This document shows positions 46,425-56,520 of a DNA stretch of 64,000 nucleotides, one piece after another (the first letter of the stretch is position 1; every line of letters begins with the position of its first letter). The position numbers and the translations under genes are program-made. The DNA lies in contig JAHJVE010000009.1 in NCBI GenBank assembly GCA_018828385.1, forward strand, positions 100,910 through 164,909. Direction: 5' to 3'. The notes beneath the pieces are model-generated. The model was not told the DNA's origin and did not search any database. It saw nothing but the letters and a program-made list of their open reading frames with translations. This stretch comes from Gammaproteobacteria bacterium. GTDB taxonomy: Bacteria > Pseudomonadota > Gammaproteobacteria > Burkholderiales > Rhodocyclaceae.

Positions 46425-46455
46425 AATTTGGCCAAATTTTCCGGTTGACCGTGGG
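46391..46455. repeat. Head-to-head pair of interspersed repeats (copies 11a and 11b)
   Basis: Forward copy GCTACGGTCAACCGGAAAAA then ACGGCCAAATTTG is joined directly to a reverse copy AAATTTGGCC then AAATTTTCCGGTTGACCGTG. The two arms pair almost end to end (about 30 bases each), making a long hairpin that covers the pabB stop codon. Family consensus: GCTACGGTCAACCGG, six to seven mostly A/T bases, then CGGCCAAAATTGAAAT. Copies are at 3332, 8722, 10563, 11861, 12530, 18660, 26497, 32481, 34324, 45042, 46391 (two) and 63333. Confidence 0.9.
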
Positions 46456-46475
46456 AATGCCAGGTTGGCCGTCAA

Positions 46476-46955
46476 TCAGCCGCGCAAACGGCGCAAATAG
46501 AGGCCGAGCATGGTGAACAGCGCGGCGGCGATGCCGTAATAGAAGGCCCGCCGGACATCGATGTCCTGATAATCGAGGAGGACGGGTACTTCATTTTCGA
46601 CCGTGTAGCGGAGCGTCGTCTGGAAATGCCAGGACGAAGCCTTGACCTCGAAAACGCCGTTTTCGATCTTCCATTTGAGCCAGTTGTTTTCTTCCTGGAT
46701 CTCGCCGGCTGGCGCGGTCGGTGTCAGCGTGGTGTACAGGCCGCGGGCCTTGGCGTCAGCCAAATCCGCGTAGGCGAAGCCGCAGGCTTCCTTGTTGGCG
46801 CAGACGGCGACCAGGCGGAATTCGGGCTTCCAGACGTCCGTCTTGTCCTTCGGCCACGAGATCATGAAAGCGACGCTCCAGGCACCAACCAGCGCCGAGA
46901 AGATCATCAGGGCGATGAAAACCTGCGAGAGGATGCCGCGTTTGTCCTGGGACAT
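46476..46955 (-). CDS. Hypothetical membrane protein
   Basis: This 159-residue protein has an N-terminal helix (VFIALMIFSALVGAWSVAFM) and a C-terminal helix (AFYYGIAAALFTMLGLYLRR) around a soluble domain with two Cys (VCANKEACGFAYADLADAKA) and a Trp-rich segment (ENNWLKWKIENG). No family is recognised. It follows valS by 11 bases on the same strand and is probably co-transcribed with it. Confidence 0.75.
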   Translation of the reverse strand: MSQDKRGILSQVFIALMIFSALVGAWSVAFMISWPKDKTDVWKPEFRLVAVCANKEACGFAYADLADAKARGLYTTLTPTAPAGEIQEENNWLKWKIENGVFEVKASSWHFQTTLRYTVENEVPVLLDYQDIDVRRAFYYGIAAALFTMLGLYLRRLRG

Positions 46956-46966
46956 GAAATTCCTTT

Positions 46967-49801
46967 TTAGTCGGCCAGCTTGGCCAGTTGCGGCTTGAGT
47001 TGTTCCAGCGTCGCCGTGAAATCGGCCACCCGCTGCTTTTCCTGATCGATCACGGCGGCCGGGGCGCGGGCGACGAAACCTTCGTTGGCAAGCTTGCCCT
47101 GGGCAATCGAAATGAGCTTTTCGAGCTTTTCGATTTCCTTGGCCAGGCGCACGCGTTCGGCGGCGACGTCGATTTCCACCTTGAGCATGAGGCGGGTTTC
47201 ACCGACCACGGCCACCGGTGCCATGGCATCGGCCGGCATGTCGTCGACGATCTGGACTTCGGACAGCTTGCCGAGCGCTTTCAGAATATCCGCGAACTCG
47301 GAAATCTCGGCACCGCCGCCGGCGACCAGCAAAGGCATGCGCAGGGCGGGCGACACGTTCATCTCACCGCGCAGGTTGCGCGTCGCGTAGGCCAGGGCCT
47401 TGAGGCGCTCGACCTTGGCTTCCGAAGCCGGGTCGAGCTTGTATTCCTCGGCGCGCGGGTAGGCGGCAAGCATGATCGAGTCGTGCGTCTTGCGGCCGGC
47501 GATGGGGGCCACGGTCTGCCACAGCTCTTCGGTGATGAAGGGAATCAGCGGGTGGGCCAGACGGAGGACGGCTTCCAGCGTGCGGACCACGGTCCGGCGG
47601 GCGCCGCGCTGCTGGGCGTCGTTGCCGGTCTGGATCTCGACCTTGGCGATTTCCAGATACCAGTCGCAGAACTCGTCCCAGATGAATTTGTAGATGGCCT
47701 GGGCGACGAGGTCGAAACGGTAGTCGGTGAAGTGCTGCTCGACTTCCTTCTCGACGCGCTGCAACTGGCTGACGATCCAGCGGTCGGCGAAGCTGAATTC
47801 GAGCGGGGCGGAACCGCCGCAGGCCGGGCCGTTCTGCTGGTGTTCGAGGGCCAGGTCATGACCTTCGACGTTCATCAGCACGAAGCGCGTGGCGTTCCAC
47901 AGCTTGTTGCAGAAATTGCGGTAGCCATCGCAGCGGTTGAGGTCGAACTTGATGTCGCGGCCGGGCGAGGCGAGGCTGGCGAAGGTGAAGCGCAGGGCGT
48001 CGGTGCCGAAGGAAGCGATGCCTTCCGGGAACTCCTTCTTCGTCTTCTTGGCGATGCTCTCGGCTTGCTTCGGGTTCATCAGGCCGGTCGTGCGCTTTTC
48101 GATCAGCGCCTCGAGGCCGATGCCGTCGATCAGGTCGATCGGGTCGAGCACGTTGCCCTTCGATTTCGACATCTTCTGGCCTTCGCCATCGCGGATCAGG
48201 CCATGCACATAGACGTGCTTGAACGGGATCTGGCCGGTGATCTGCTTGGTCATCATGACCATGCGGGCGACCCAGAAGAAGATGATGTCGAAACCGGTGA
48301 CCAGTACGGTCGACGGCAAATATTGCTGCAAAATCGGGTTGGCGGCGTCGATGGCCTCGTCACCCGTCCAGTCCAGCGTCGAGAAGGGCCACAGGGCGGA
48401 GGAGAACCAGGTGTCGAGGACGTCTTCGTCGCGGCTCAGCGCACCGGTATAGCCCTGCTTGGCGGCTTCGGCCTTGGCTTCAGCCTCGTTGTGTGCAACG
48501 AAGACCTGGCCGTTGTCGCCATACCAGGCCGGAATCTGGTGGCCCCACCACAGCTGGCGGGAGATACACCAGTCCTGGATGTTGTTGAGCCACTGGTTGT
48601 AGGTATTGACCCAGTTTTCCGGATAGAACTTGATTTCGCCGGAATGGACGACGTCGAGCGCCTTCTCGGTGATCGACTTGCCATCGTCGCCTGGCTTGGA
48701 CATGGCGACGAACCACTGGTCGGTAAGCATCGGCTCAATGACCACATTGGTCCGGTCGCCGCGCGGCACCTTGAGTTTGTGCTTGTCGGTCTTTTCGAGG
48801 ATGCCGAGGGCTTCTAGGTCAGCGACGACGGCCTTGCGGGCGTCGAAACGGTCGAGCCCGCGGTATTTCTCGGGGGCGTTCTCGTTGATCTTGGCGTCGA
48901 GCGTCAGGATAGCAATCATCGCCAGACCATGGCGCTGGCCAACCGCATAGTCGTTGAAGTCATGCGCCGGCGTGACCTTGACGCAGCCAGTGCCGAATTC
49001 GAGATCGACGTAGCTGTCGGCGATGATCGGGATTTCGCGGTCGGTCAGCGGCAACTTCACCATCTTGCCGATCATGTGCTTGTAGCGTTCGTCTTCCGGA
49101 TGGACCATGACGGCCGTGTCGCCGAGCATGGTTTCCGGCCGAGTCGTGGCGACGACCAGGCTATCGCTGCCATCGGCCAGCGGATAGCGGATGTGCCACA
49201 TGAAGCCGTCTTCTTCCTCCTGCACGACTTCGAGGTCGGACACGGCGGTGTGCAGCTTCGGGTCCCAGTTCACGAGGCGCTTGCCGCGGTAGATCAAACC
49301 TTCCTTGAACAGGCGGACGAAGGTTTCAGTGACGACCTTGTTCAACCCGGCATCCATCGTGAAGCGCTCGCGCTTCCAGTCCGGGCTGGTGCCCATGCGG
49401 CGCATCTGCTTGGTGATGGTGTTGCCGGAGTATTCCTTCCATTCCCAGACCTTTTCCAGGAACTTCTCGCGGCCGAGGTCGTGGCGCGAAATGCCCTGGG
49501 CATCCAGTTGGCGCTCGACGACGATCTGCGTCGCGATGCCGGCGTGGTCGGTGCCCGGCTGCCACAGGGTGTTGTGGCCGCGCATCCGGTAGTAGCGGGT
49601 CAGCGCGTCCATCAGCGTCTGGTTGAAGCCGTGGCCCATGTGCAGCGTGCCGGTCACATTCGGCGGCGGCAGCAGGATGCAGAAGTTTTCGTCAGCTGCC
49701 TTGCTGCGGTCGACGCCGGCAGCGAAGTAATTCTGGGCTTCCCACTCGGGGTACCAGCGGCGTTCAATGTCGGCGGGTTCGAAGGCTTTGGCGAGTTCCA
49801 T
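46967..49801 (-). CDS. valS: Valyl-tRNA synthetase
   Basis: This 944-residue class I synthetase has the HIGH-type motif [15 protein letters not shown], the editing domain ([20 protein letters not shown]), KMSKS in [16 protein letters not shown], the anticodon-binding domain and the C-terminal coiled coil ([20 protein letters not shown]) unique to ValS. It charges tRNA-Val in the cytoplasm. The hypothetical membrane protein gene follows it. Confidence 0.98.
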   Translation of the reverse strand: MELAKAFEPADIERRWYPEWEAQNYFAAGVDRSKAADENFCILLPPPNVTGTLHMGHGFNQTLMDALTRYYRMRGHNTLWQPGTDHAGIATQIVVERQLDAQGISRHDLGREKFLEKVWEWKEYSGNTITKQMRRMGTSPDWKRERFTMDAGLNKVVTETFVRLFKEGLIYRGKRLVNWDPKLHTAVSDLEVVQEEEDGFMWHIRYPLADGSDSLVVATTRPETMLGDTAVMVHPEDERYKHMIGKMVKLPLTDREIPIIADSYVDLEFGTGCVKVTPAHDFNDYAVGQRHGLAMIAILTLDAKINENAPEKYRGLDRFDARKAVVADLEALGILEKTDKHKLKVPRGDRTNVVIEPMLTDQWFVAMSKPGDDGKSITEKALDVVHSGEIKFYPENWVNTYNQWLNNIQDWCISRQLWWGHQIPAWYGDNGQVFVAHNEAEAKAEAAKQGYTGALSRDEDVLDTWFSSALWPFSTLDWTGDEAIDAANPILQQYLPSTVLVTGFDIIFFWVARMVMMTKQITGQIPFKHVYVHGLIRDGEGQKMSKSKGNVLDPIDLIDGIGLEALIEKRTTGLMNPKQAESIAKKTKKEFPEGIASFGTDALRFTFASLASPGRDIKFDLNRCDGYRNFCNKLWNATRFVLMNVEGHDLALEHQQNGPACGGSAPLEFSFADRWIVSQLQRVEKEVEQHFTDYRFDLVAQAIYKFIWDEFCDWYLEIAKVEIQTGNDAQQRGARRTVVRTLEAVLRLAHPLIPFITEELWQTVAPIAGRKTHDSIMLAAYPRAEEYKLDPASEAKVERLKALAYATRNLRGEMNVSPALRMPLLVAGGGAEISEFADILKALGKLSEVQIVDDMPADAMAPVAVVGETRLMLKVEIDVAAERVRLAKEIEKLEKLISIAQGKLANEGFVARAPAAVIDQEKQRVADFTATLEQLKPQLAKLAD

Positions 49802-49860
49802 GGGCTTGTCGGAAAAGGGGAAAACCCGCGATTATACCCGCGATTGGTAGCTGGCCTGGC

Positions 49861-51405
49861 CTACTGCTTCGGTGTCTCCATGATCGCCGTGCCCCAGCTC
49901 GATGTCCGGTAGCCGAGCGGTCGCCACAGGTGCTGCCAGGGCAGCTCGACGATCTCCGGCGGTTTCAGGGGGTGCGCGGCTGCCGTGATATTGCGCAAAT
50001 CAGCAGGCATCTCGGCGTTCTTGTTTGAGGCGGGCCAGACAACGGCGATTTTTTTATCGTCACCGGCCGGGGTGGGCAGGCCGGGCATCACGACACGGGA
50101 GTCGGGGAAAAAGCGGCGCAGGTTCCCGCCGACGTGGGGGTCGTTGACGATGATCGTTCCCCGGTCAAAACCCTGCTCGCGCAGCTTGTCGGCGAGTTCG
50201 GGGTAGGGCACGGCCCAGCGGCAGCGCGAGCAGAACGGCTCGTAGACGAAGAGGTTGCCGCTGCGCACGGCATAGGCGGTAATCGTGAACCCGAGCAGGA
50301 CGGCCATGAATACCCGAACGCGGCGCGGCGTAGGGTTGGTTTCACGCGCTTTCTCGGTCAGCCAGGGAATGGCGATGACAAGCATCGGCAGGATGCTGTG
50401 CACCGCGTAGTTGGAACGCGAATAGAGCAGGCCGTTGAAGAGGACAAGTCCGCTCAGTTCGATGAGCAGAATGTGGAACAGGAACAGCTTCGGGTCGAAG
50501 GTGAGCGGATCGGCCGAACGTAGCCGGGATTGCCGGAAAATTGTCCGGAAGATAGCCGGAAAGACCATCGGCAGGATCACGGCATAGGGTGCCAGGACGA
50601 GCAGCGGAAAGGTCAGGGCATCGCGCAGGCCGCGGGCAATGCCGGCCGGCGTATGGGCGGGGATTTCGGGGAGCAGGTCGGTGCCGAGGGATATTAAACG
50701 TTGCGGATCGGCGGCAACCCAGAGGGCGTAGGGGGCGACGATCAGCAGGGTGACCGGCAGCGATGCCAGCATCGGCAGCGCGAACACCGTTTTTCGCATG
50801 GATGGCTGCAGCCAGGCGGCGAGCAACGTGGCGAACAGGGCAAAGACGTAGATGTGCTCGGTGAGCAGGCCCAGCCCGATCAGCCCCGCCAACAGCAGGT
50901 AGTTGCCGCGGCTCGGTCGATCAACAAGGCGAAAGACGGCCCAGACGGTAGCAACGGCCAGCACCATGGCGCCGACGCGATGGGTAAAGCCTTCGTGAAA
51001 TCGCCAGAAAATCTGGTAGACCGTGGCCATCGATTCGACGGCGATGAACGCCCACAGCGCGCTTTGCGTGATTTTGTGGGTTATTTGAAAAAGACAGCCG
51101 GCCATGCCGACGAGCAGGGCGTACTTGAGAATCAGGAAGCTTGGCAGGCCGCTGCCGAAAACCTGCTGCACGAACCATGTCGCCCAGTCGTAAAGCGGGC
51201 CATGCTGGACGTTGTAGCCCGGCGCGAGGGTCTGGGCCAGCAGGTTGTCGAGCGGGTCGTCTTCGCCGAGATTGCCTGAGGAAAACAGGCGGGTCAGGGC
51301 GTGAATCGAGGCATAGATGGCGACAAGCACCATGACGCCAGGCAAGGTAAAAGGAAAGCGGGGGGCCGCCGTCGAGGCGGGGGCGGATGAATTGCTCGGT
51401 TTCAT
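49861..51405 (-). CDS. Polytopic membrane glycosyltransferase-like protein (PMT/ArnT superfamily)
   Basis: This 514-residue protein has ten or more membrane segments and an N-terminal loop with paired acids (NLGEDDPLDNLLAQTLAPGY, QHGPLYDW) in the position of the catalytic DD/DE of GT-C glycosyltransferases. A soluble C-terminal part follows (DRGTIIVNDPHVGGNLRRFF). It would move a sugar from a polyprenyl donor in the inner membrane; the acceptor is unknown. It is downstream of a holC-containing cluster and upstream of valS on the same strand. Confidence 0.75.
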   Translation of the reverse strand: MKPSNSSAPASTAAPRFPFTLPGVMVLVAIYASIHALTRLFSSGNLGEDDPLDNLLAQTLAPGYNVQHGPLYDWATWFVQQVFGSGLPSFLILKYALLVGMAGCLFQITHKITQSALWAFIAVESMATVYQIFWRFHEGFTHRVGAMVLAVATVWAVFRLVDRPSRGNYLLLAGLIGLGLLTEHIYVFALFATLLAAWLQPSMRKTVFALPMLASLPVTLLIVAPYALWVAADPQRLISLGTDLLPEIPAHTPAGIARGLRDALTFPLLVLAPYAVILPMVFPAIFRTIFRQSRLRSADPLTFDPKLFLFHILLIELSGLVLFNGLLYSRSNYAVHSILPMLVIAIPWLTEKARETNPTPRRVRVFMAVLLGFTITAYAVRSGNLFVYEPFCSRCRWAVPYPELADKLREQGFDRGTIIVNDPHVGGNLRRFFPDSRVVMPGLPTPAGDDKKIAVVWPASNKNAEMPADLRNITAAAHPLKPPEIVELPWQHLWRPLGYRTSSWGTAIMETPKQ

Positions 51406-51441
51406 GGGGTGACGGCCTTCTCGGCCGTGATCGTGTGCTGA

Positions 51442-51816
51442 CTAACTGTTCTCGATCATTTCCTGCTCAGCCAGAAATTCCCGGATGGTCGAGCTGATGA
51501 TTTCAGGAAGGACGGCCTTGATCCGCTCCTCAATGCGGCCGGCGAGTTCGTTGATGACCTGTTCGCGCATGGCATGGTCATCGGCGGATACTTCGTCAGG
51601 CCAGGTCTGAGCGGCCTCGGTCGTCGGATCGAAGGCTTCGGTGCCCGATTCGGGCTGGGTCTCGTTCTCAGACATCGGCTCGATGTCGGTGAGAACCGGA
51701 ATATCGTCGAACAGATCGATGCTGTCTGTCAGCACCGGGATGTCGTCAAATTCGTGGTCGCTCTGGCGTCTGCGCTGCATCAGGGCATCGGCGCGGGCAA
51801 TGATCGGGCTGGGCAC
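51442..51816 (-). CDS. Hypothetical acidic protein downstream of holC
   Basis: This 124-residue protein has a duplicated motif, FDDIPVLTD, occurring twice 15 residues apart, then an acidic linker and a C-terminal helix (REQVINELAGRIEERIKAVL, PEIISSTIREFLAEQEMIEN). No family is recognised. It starts nine bases after the holC stop, so it is probably co-transcribed with pepA and holC. Confidence 0.75.
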   Translation of the reverse strand: MPSPIIARADALMQRRRQSDHEFDDIPVLTDSIDLFDDIPVLTDIEPMSENETQPESGTEAFDPTTEAAQTWPDEVSADDHAMREQVINELAGRIEERIKAVLPEIISSTIREFLAEQEMIENS

Positions 51817-51825
51817 GCGGTTTCC

Positions 51826-52248
51826 TTAGCGGTCGCTGAGATCGAAGTAACGGACTTCGTAACCGCGATCCTTGTAGAACTTGACGCGATCCCGGGCGGC
51901 TGTGCGGTCGCTCTCTTCCTGACCAACAACTTCGATCAGGCTTTCGAAACGCGAAAAACCGGGCGGGACTTCCTGGCTCAGGTTCATCAGGCGTTCGTCC
52001 TGCGCGATGCTGTCCAGCTTGTCGGTGATCAGGATGGGCGTTTCCGGAGCCAGCGGCGAATCAGCCCGGCAATGCGGCACGAAACTGAGTGCGGAATGTG
52101 TCCACAGCATGCGGTCGACGCTGCTGGCGACCGCATTATCGACAGCGTACACCAACATCGGCTTTTTCTTGGCATAAGCGCCACTCAGCAAGGCGCAGGC
52201 CGCGGCGATCTTGTCTGCCGCGCCGTGATAGAAAAAAACCTGCGTCAA
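51826..52248 (-). CDS. holC: DNA polymerase III subunit chi
   Basis: This 140-residue protein opens MTQVFFYHGAADKIAAACAL and has the chi-family motifs VYAVDNAVASSVDRMLWTHS, SFVPHCRADSPLAPETPILI and an RVKFYKDRGYEVRYFDLSD ending. It links the clamp loader to SSB. The start is a TTG that overlaps the pepA stop (TTGA). The pepA-holC pairing is typical of proteobacteria. Confidence 0.95.
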   Translation of the reverse strand: MTQVFFYHGAADKIAAACALLSGAYAKKKPMLVYAVDNAVASSVDRMLWTHSALSFVPHCRADSPLAPETPILITDKLDSIAQDERLMNLSQEVPPGFSRFESLIEVVGQEESDRTAARDRVKFYKDRGYEVRYFDLSDR

Positions 52249-53741
52249 TTGAGCTTGCCTGCGCGCTGCAGCAGGTAATGCGTCAACAAGGGAACTGGCC
52301 GGCCCGTGGCACCCTTGTTGGCACCGGATTTCCAGGCTGTGCCGGCGATGTCGAGGTGCGCCCAGTCAAATTTCTTGGTGAAACGCGACAGGAAACAGGC
52401 GGCCGTAACGGCCCCGCCCCAGCGACCGCCAATATTGGCCATGTCGGCAAACGGACTTTTCAGCAGTTCTTGGTAGTCGTCCCACAGCGGCATGTGCCAG
52501 GCGCGATCATGAGCTTCTTCGCCAGCATCGAGCAGTTCGCGAGCCAGACCATCCTTGTTGGCGAACAGACCGGTGGCCACGCCACCCAGAGCGACGACGC
52601 AGGCTCCGGTGAGCGTGGCAACATCGATCACCGTGTCGGGGTCGAAACGCTCGGCATAGGTCAGCGCATCGCACAGGATCAAGCGACCTTCGGCGTCGGT
52701 GTTGAGGATTTCTATGGTCTGGCTGGACATCGACGTGACGATATCACCCGGTCGCGTCGCCTTGCCGTCAGGCATGTTTTCGGTTGCCGGAACGATGACG
52801 GTCAGATTGATCGGCAAGGCCATCTTGGCAACGGCATGCATGGTGCCGAGCACACTAGCGGCGCCGCACATGTCGTATTTCATTTCGTCCATTTCGGCAC
52901 CGGGTTTCAGGGAAATGCCGCCGGTGTCGAAAGTGACCCCCTTGCCAACGAGAACGATCGGCTTTTCAGTCGCCTTGGCGCCCTTGTAGCTGAGAACGAT
53001 GAGTTTGGGTGGCTGGTGCGAACCATGGGCAACGGCGAGCAGGGAATGCATGCCCAGTTTTTCCATGTCGGCGCGATCGAGAATTTCGCAGCCGAGCTTG
53101 AATTCCTCAGCCATGATCTGGGCCTGCTCGGCCAGGTAAGTCGGGTGGCAGATGTTGGGTGGCAAGTTTCCCAGGGTCTTGGTCATGGCGACGCCTTCGC
53201 CTATGGCCAGGCCCTGGCTCAGGGCTTCCTCAGCGGGTGCCAGTTCATTGCGCCGCTCGACGCTAAAGGTCAGCTTGCGCAATGGTCGGCGAACATCTTC
53301 CTTCTTGCTCTTGAATTGCTCGAATTTGTAGGTCGAGTCCAGTGCAGCCATCGTGGCCTGACGAATCCGCCAGCCAATGCTGCGTTTTTTGACGGGCAGT
53401 TCGGTTAGGAAGATGGAGGCGTCAAAAGCACCGGTTTCATTGAGTACCTTGACGGTCGCGCTGATTGCGCTGCTGAATTCCTTCTCACGAAAATCTTTTT
53501 CCTTGCCCAGGCCAACGAGCAGGATGCGGTCGCACAGCGTACCGGGGACACTGTGCAGCAACAGGGTGCTGCAAGATTTGCCTTCCATGTCACCGCGTCG
53601 GACGATGTCGGCAATGTGACCACCGGATGCCTTGTCGAGCAGTTCCGCCGCAAGCGTCATTTTCCTCGATTCAAAAACCCCGACAACGACGCAACCGCAA
53701 CGCTGTTTCTCCGGGCTGCCACTTTTTATGCTAAATTCCAC
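52245..53741 (-). CDS. pepA: Leucyl aminopeptidase (M17)
   Basis: This 498-residue cytoplasmic aminopeptidase has the M17 signature NTDAEGRLILCDALTYAERF, metal-site KGVTFDTGGISLKPGAEMDE and an active-site Lys in the same segment. It releases N-terminal residues and in some bacteria also acts as a DNA-binding protein. It is divergent from lptF (72 bases apart) and overlaps holC. Confidence 0.97.
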   Translation of the reverse strand: MEFSIKSGSPEKQRCGCVVVGVFESRKMTLAAELLDKASGGHIADIVRRGDMEGKSCSTLLLHSVPGTLCDRILLVGLGKEKDFREKEFSSAISATVKVLNETGAFDASIFLTELPVKKRSIGWRIRQATMAALDSTYKFEQFKSKKEDVRRPLRKLTFSVERRNELAPAEEALSQGLAIGEGVAMTKTLGNLPPNICHPTYLAEQAQIMAEEFKLGCEILDRADMEKLGMHSLLAVAHGSHQPPKLIVLSYKGAKATEKPIVLVGKGVTFDTGGISLKPGAEMDEMKYDMCGAASVLGTMHAVAKMALPINLTVIVPATENMPDGKATRPGDIVTSMSSQTIEILNTDAEGRLILCDALTYAERFDPDTVIDVATLTGACVVALGGVATGLFANKDGLARELLDAGEEAHDRAWHMPLWDDYQELLKSPFADMANIGGRWGGAVTAACFLSRFTKKFDWAHLDIAGTAWKSGANKGATGRPVPLLTHYLLQRAGKLN

Positions 53742-53813
53742 AAGCTGCTCCTGATCAAGGAAATATCAGTTTCCGAGGGTTTATCCTCGCATTTTTTTCG
53801 GTTTCGTCAAAGC

Positions 53814-54899
53814 ATGATATTCGAACGCGCCGCACGGCGCGAATTTGCTCAGGCAGCCGCCGGCATCAGTGTTGCGCTGCTGGCGATCCTGGCCTCCATA
53901 TTGTTGATTCGCCTGCTGAAAGAGGCCGTCGGAGGGCGCATTGTGCCCGAGGCGGTTGCCTCGCTGCTCGGCTTCGCCTTGCTGAACTTCATGCCACTGG
54001 TGCTGAGTCTGATGCTATTCGTATCGATCCTGCTCAGTCTGACGCGCGCTTACCGAGATTCGGAAATGGTCGTGTGGAGCACCTGCGGTTTGCCGCTTAC
54101 GGCGTGGCTACGGCCCGTGCTCAAATTTGCCCTGCCTTTCGTTCTAGTTATCGCTGCATTGGCCGGATTTCTCTCGCCGTGGGCAAATTTCAATACCGCG
54201 CAGTACCGGCAGGTACTTTCGGCACGTAGCGATGTTTCGCAGGTTTCCCCGGGGGTTTTTCAGGAGTCCAAGGCCGGTCGACGGGTTTTCTTCGTTGAAG
54301 CCCTGGATGAGGGGGCGGCGTTGCTCGGGAATATCTTCGTCGCAGGTTTCCAGGATGGAAAACTGGGCGTCGTCGTGTCCGATCAGGGTTATCAGGAGTT
54401 TGCCGAAAACGGCGACCGCTTTGTCGTTCTCGAAAACGGGCGCCGATACGAAGTCGAGCCGGGATCTCCAGAGTTTCGTGTGATGGAATTCGAACGATAT
54501 CGGGTGCGTACCGAGGATGGCCAAGCCAAGCCCACGGAGCCGCTACCCAATCGCCTGTCGTTGCCAGAGTTGCTCAAGGACGATAGCAACAAGGCGCGCG
54601 GCGAACTTCTCTGGCGTATCGGGATACCGGTGTCGGCGCTGATCCTGGCGTTGCTGGCAATCCCACTCTCTTACGTTAACCCGCGTGCAGGCCGTTCAGC
54701 GAACATGTTGATTGCGGTGCTTATCTATGCGATTTACAGCAATCTGTTGTGGGTTGCCCAGGCTTGGGTCGCTCAAGGCAAGTTGCCATTCTGGATCGGT
54801 GTCTGGGTTATTCACGCCGCCATGTTGATACCGCTCGTGCTGCTCTTTTACCGCCGCATTGCCGTGCGCATGCCCTGGCAGAGGGCGTCCTGTGTTTAA
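53814..54899 (+). CDS. lptF: LPS export ABC permease LptF
   Basis: This 361-residue inner-membrane protein begins MIFERAARREFAQAAAGISV and has the LptF/LptG family layout: three N-terminal helices, a periplasmic beta-jellyroll (SQVSPGVFQESKAGRRVFFV) and three C-terminal helices ending IAVRMPWQRASCV. With LptG and LptB it extracts LPS from the inner membrane. The start at 53814 is chosen by homology; the frame is open into the pepA promoter. Confidence 0.95.
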   Translation: MIFERAARREFAQAAAGISVALLAILASILLIRLLKEAVGGRIVPEAVASLLGFALLNFMPLVLSLMLFVSILLSLTRAYRDSEMVVWSTCGLPLTAWLRPVLKFALPFVLVIAALAGFLSPWANFNTAQYRQVLSARSDVSQVSPGVFQESKAGRRVFFVEALDEGAALLGNIFVAGFQDGKLGVVVSDQGYQEFAENGDRFVVLENGRRYEVEPGSPEFRVMEFERYRVRTEDGQAKPTEPLPNRLSLPELLKDDSNKARGELLWRIGIPVSALILALLAIPLSYVNPRAGRSANMLIAVLIYAIYSNLLWVAQAWVAQGKLPFWIGVWVIHAAMLIPLVLLFYRRIAVRMPWQRASCV

Positions 54900-55977
54900 G
54901 GTCAATACGCATCAGCGTTACCTGATGCGGGAAGTGCTCGCTGCGGTGCTGCTCGTTCTGCTTGCTTTCCTCGCGCTATTCAGTTTTTTCAATTTCGTAG
55001 ATGAATTGCGCAATGTGGGGCGGGCTGATTACACCGCTGCTCGAGCCGCACTGTTTGTGGCGCTTGGCTTGCCAGGGCTGGTTTACGAACTGATACCGAT
55101 TGCCACCCTGATCGGGACTTTATATGCCCTGTCTACACTGGCCAGGCATTCCGAACTAACGGTTCTGCGGGCATCCGGTCTGGCAACCTCAGACTTGTTG
55201 AAGACGCTCTTTCGCGCAGCGGCCTTGCTTGCCTTGCTGACTTATGTTTTTGGTGAGGTGCTGGTGCCGTTTAGCGAGCGACTGGCTCAAGAAATCAAGG
55301 CGAAGGCACTGAGCAAGGTGGTGGCGCGTAGCGGTCTGGAAAGTGGCTTGTGGATCAAAGACGGGCGCAGTTTTATAAATATTCGCAAGGTCAATCCGGA
55401 TGCCTCGCTGGAAGGTGTCCGCATCTACCGTTTTACGGCTGAAAACACCCTGGAATCGGTCACCGACGCTCAGCAGGCCAGCTTCCAGTTGCCTGACCAC
55501 TGGATTTTGAAGGGCGTGGTCCGGACTATTCTTGAGGCTGATTCCTCGCGTGTTGAATCAAGCGAGATGGCGGATTGGCGTTCTGCGGTCAACCCGGATT
55601 TATTGGCAATTTTGACAATCGCACCGGAGCGGATGTCTCTCTATAGCCTGTTCAATTACACCCGGCATCTGGTGGATAACAAGCAGAAGGCGGAGCGCTA
55701 TCAGATTGCCCTCTGGAAAAAACTTGTCTATCCGCTGACTGCCCTGGTTATGGTTGCCTTGGCGCTACCCTTCGGTTATTCCCATGACCGCGTCGGCGGC
55801 GTCAGTCTGAAAATTTTTGCTGGCGTCATGCTGGGCATACTCTTCTACGCCTTGAATGGTCTGTTTTCCAATCTCGGCGTGATCAATTCGTGGCCGCCGT
55901 TCGCCAGCGCCACGGCACCTGCGGCGCTGTTTCTGCTGACGGCGATGGGCATGCTGTGGTGGGTCGAGCGTCGATAG
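54892..55977 (+). CDS. lptG: LPS export ABC permease LptG
   Basis: This 361-residue partner of LptF starts at a GTG inside the lptF end (eight-base overlap). It has VNTHQRYLMREVLAAVLLVL, LALFSFFNFVDELRNVGRAD, TVLRASGLATSDLLKTLFRA and LLAILTIAPERMSLYSLFNY, typical of LptG. The overlap couples its translation to lptF. A stretch at 55581-55622 resembles the interspersed repeat but encodes residues conserved in the family. Confidence 0.95.
   Translation: MFKVNTHQRYLMREVLAAVLLVLLAFLALFSFFNFVDELRNVGRADYTAARAALFVALGLPGLVYELIPIATLIGTLYALSTLARHSELTVLRASGLATSDLLKTLFRAAALLALLTYVFGEVLVPFSERLAQEIKAKALSKVVARSGLESGLWIKDGRSFINIRKVNPDASLEGVRIYRFTAENTLESVTDAQQASFQLPDHWILKGVVRTILEADSSRVESSEMADWRSAVNPDLLAILTIAPERMSLYSLFNYTRHLVDNKQKAERYQIALWKKLVYPLTALVMVALALPFGYSHDRVGGVSLKIFAGVMLGILFYALNGLFSNLGVINSWPPFASATAPAALFLLTAMGMLWWVERR
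55581..55622 (+). repeat. Doubtful repeat-like stretch inside lptG
   Basis: TCTGCGGTCAACCCGGATTT, then ATTGGCAATTTTGACAATCG resembles the consensus, but the encoded AVNPDLLAILTIAPE is normal LptG sequence. Confidence 0.2.
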
Positions 55978-56391
55978 TCAGTCTGTGCTGACAATTCGTG
56001 TTCCGGCAATGCGGTCGTGCAGAAACTGTCCATCCTTGTCGAATAACGCCCAGACTATTCCGATGCCGAGGAACAGAATGCTCGGCCACGCGGCCAGGTA
56101 GCGAAGAACTGCCTGCAAGGGGCGGATTGCCGAGCCTTCGTTGGAGATCAGGCGCAGCTTCCACGTCTTCATTGGCAGCGTTTGTCCGCCGTTAAGCCAG
56201 CACCAGACAAAATAGGCCAAAAGCAACAGCACGACATGAAGCCAGAGCATCCTTGGGGTAAGCGCGAAGTTGAATCCCGAGAGGACGATTTGTGGAAGTA
56301 GAAAGCCGATCAGCAAGATTGAAAATACAACCAGGCTTTCATACAGCATGCAGACAAGGCGGCGTCTGATACCGGAAGGTGATTTTGGCAT
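55978..56391 (-). CDS. RDD-family membrane protein
   Basis: This 137-residue protein has the RDD motif at the first helix (RRRLVCMLYESLVVFSILLI), three membrane segments and a C-terminal FLHDRIAGTRIV. RDD proteins act in transport or osmoadaptation; the precise role is unknown. It is convergent with lptG and lies downstream of the sigma-factor gene on the same strand. Confidence 0.9.
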   Translation of the reverse strand: MPKSPSGIRRRLVCMLYESLVVFSILLIGFLLPQIVLSGFNFALTPRMLWLHVVLLLLAYFVWCWLNGGQTLPMKTWKLRLISNEGSAIRPLQAVLRYLAAWPSILFLGIGIVWALFDKDGQFLHDRIAGTRIVSTD

Positions 56392-56520
56392 TGATGTTTG
56401 CTTCTGTTAGCGGCTGGGACCTGGCTTGTTGAATTCCCGGCAATTGTTGATGAGTCGATAGCGGCGTTTGTCGCCAGGTTCAAAAAAGCGTCCCGCATTT
56501 GCTTGTGCAGCAATCTTCGT

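Noticed and set aside
56310..56513. 67-codon reverse frame between the sigma factor and the RDD gene
   Set aside because: It overlaps the RDD gene in another frame and looks random; the 37-codon continuation of the sigma frame is the more coding-like reading and is reported as a finding.
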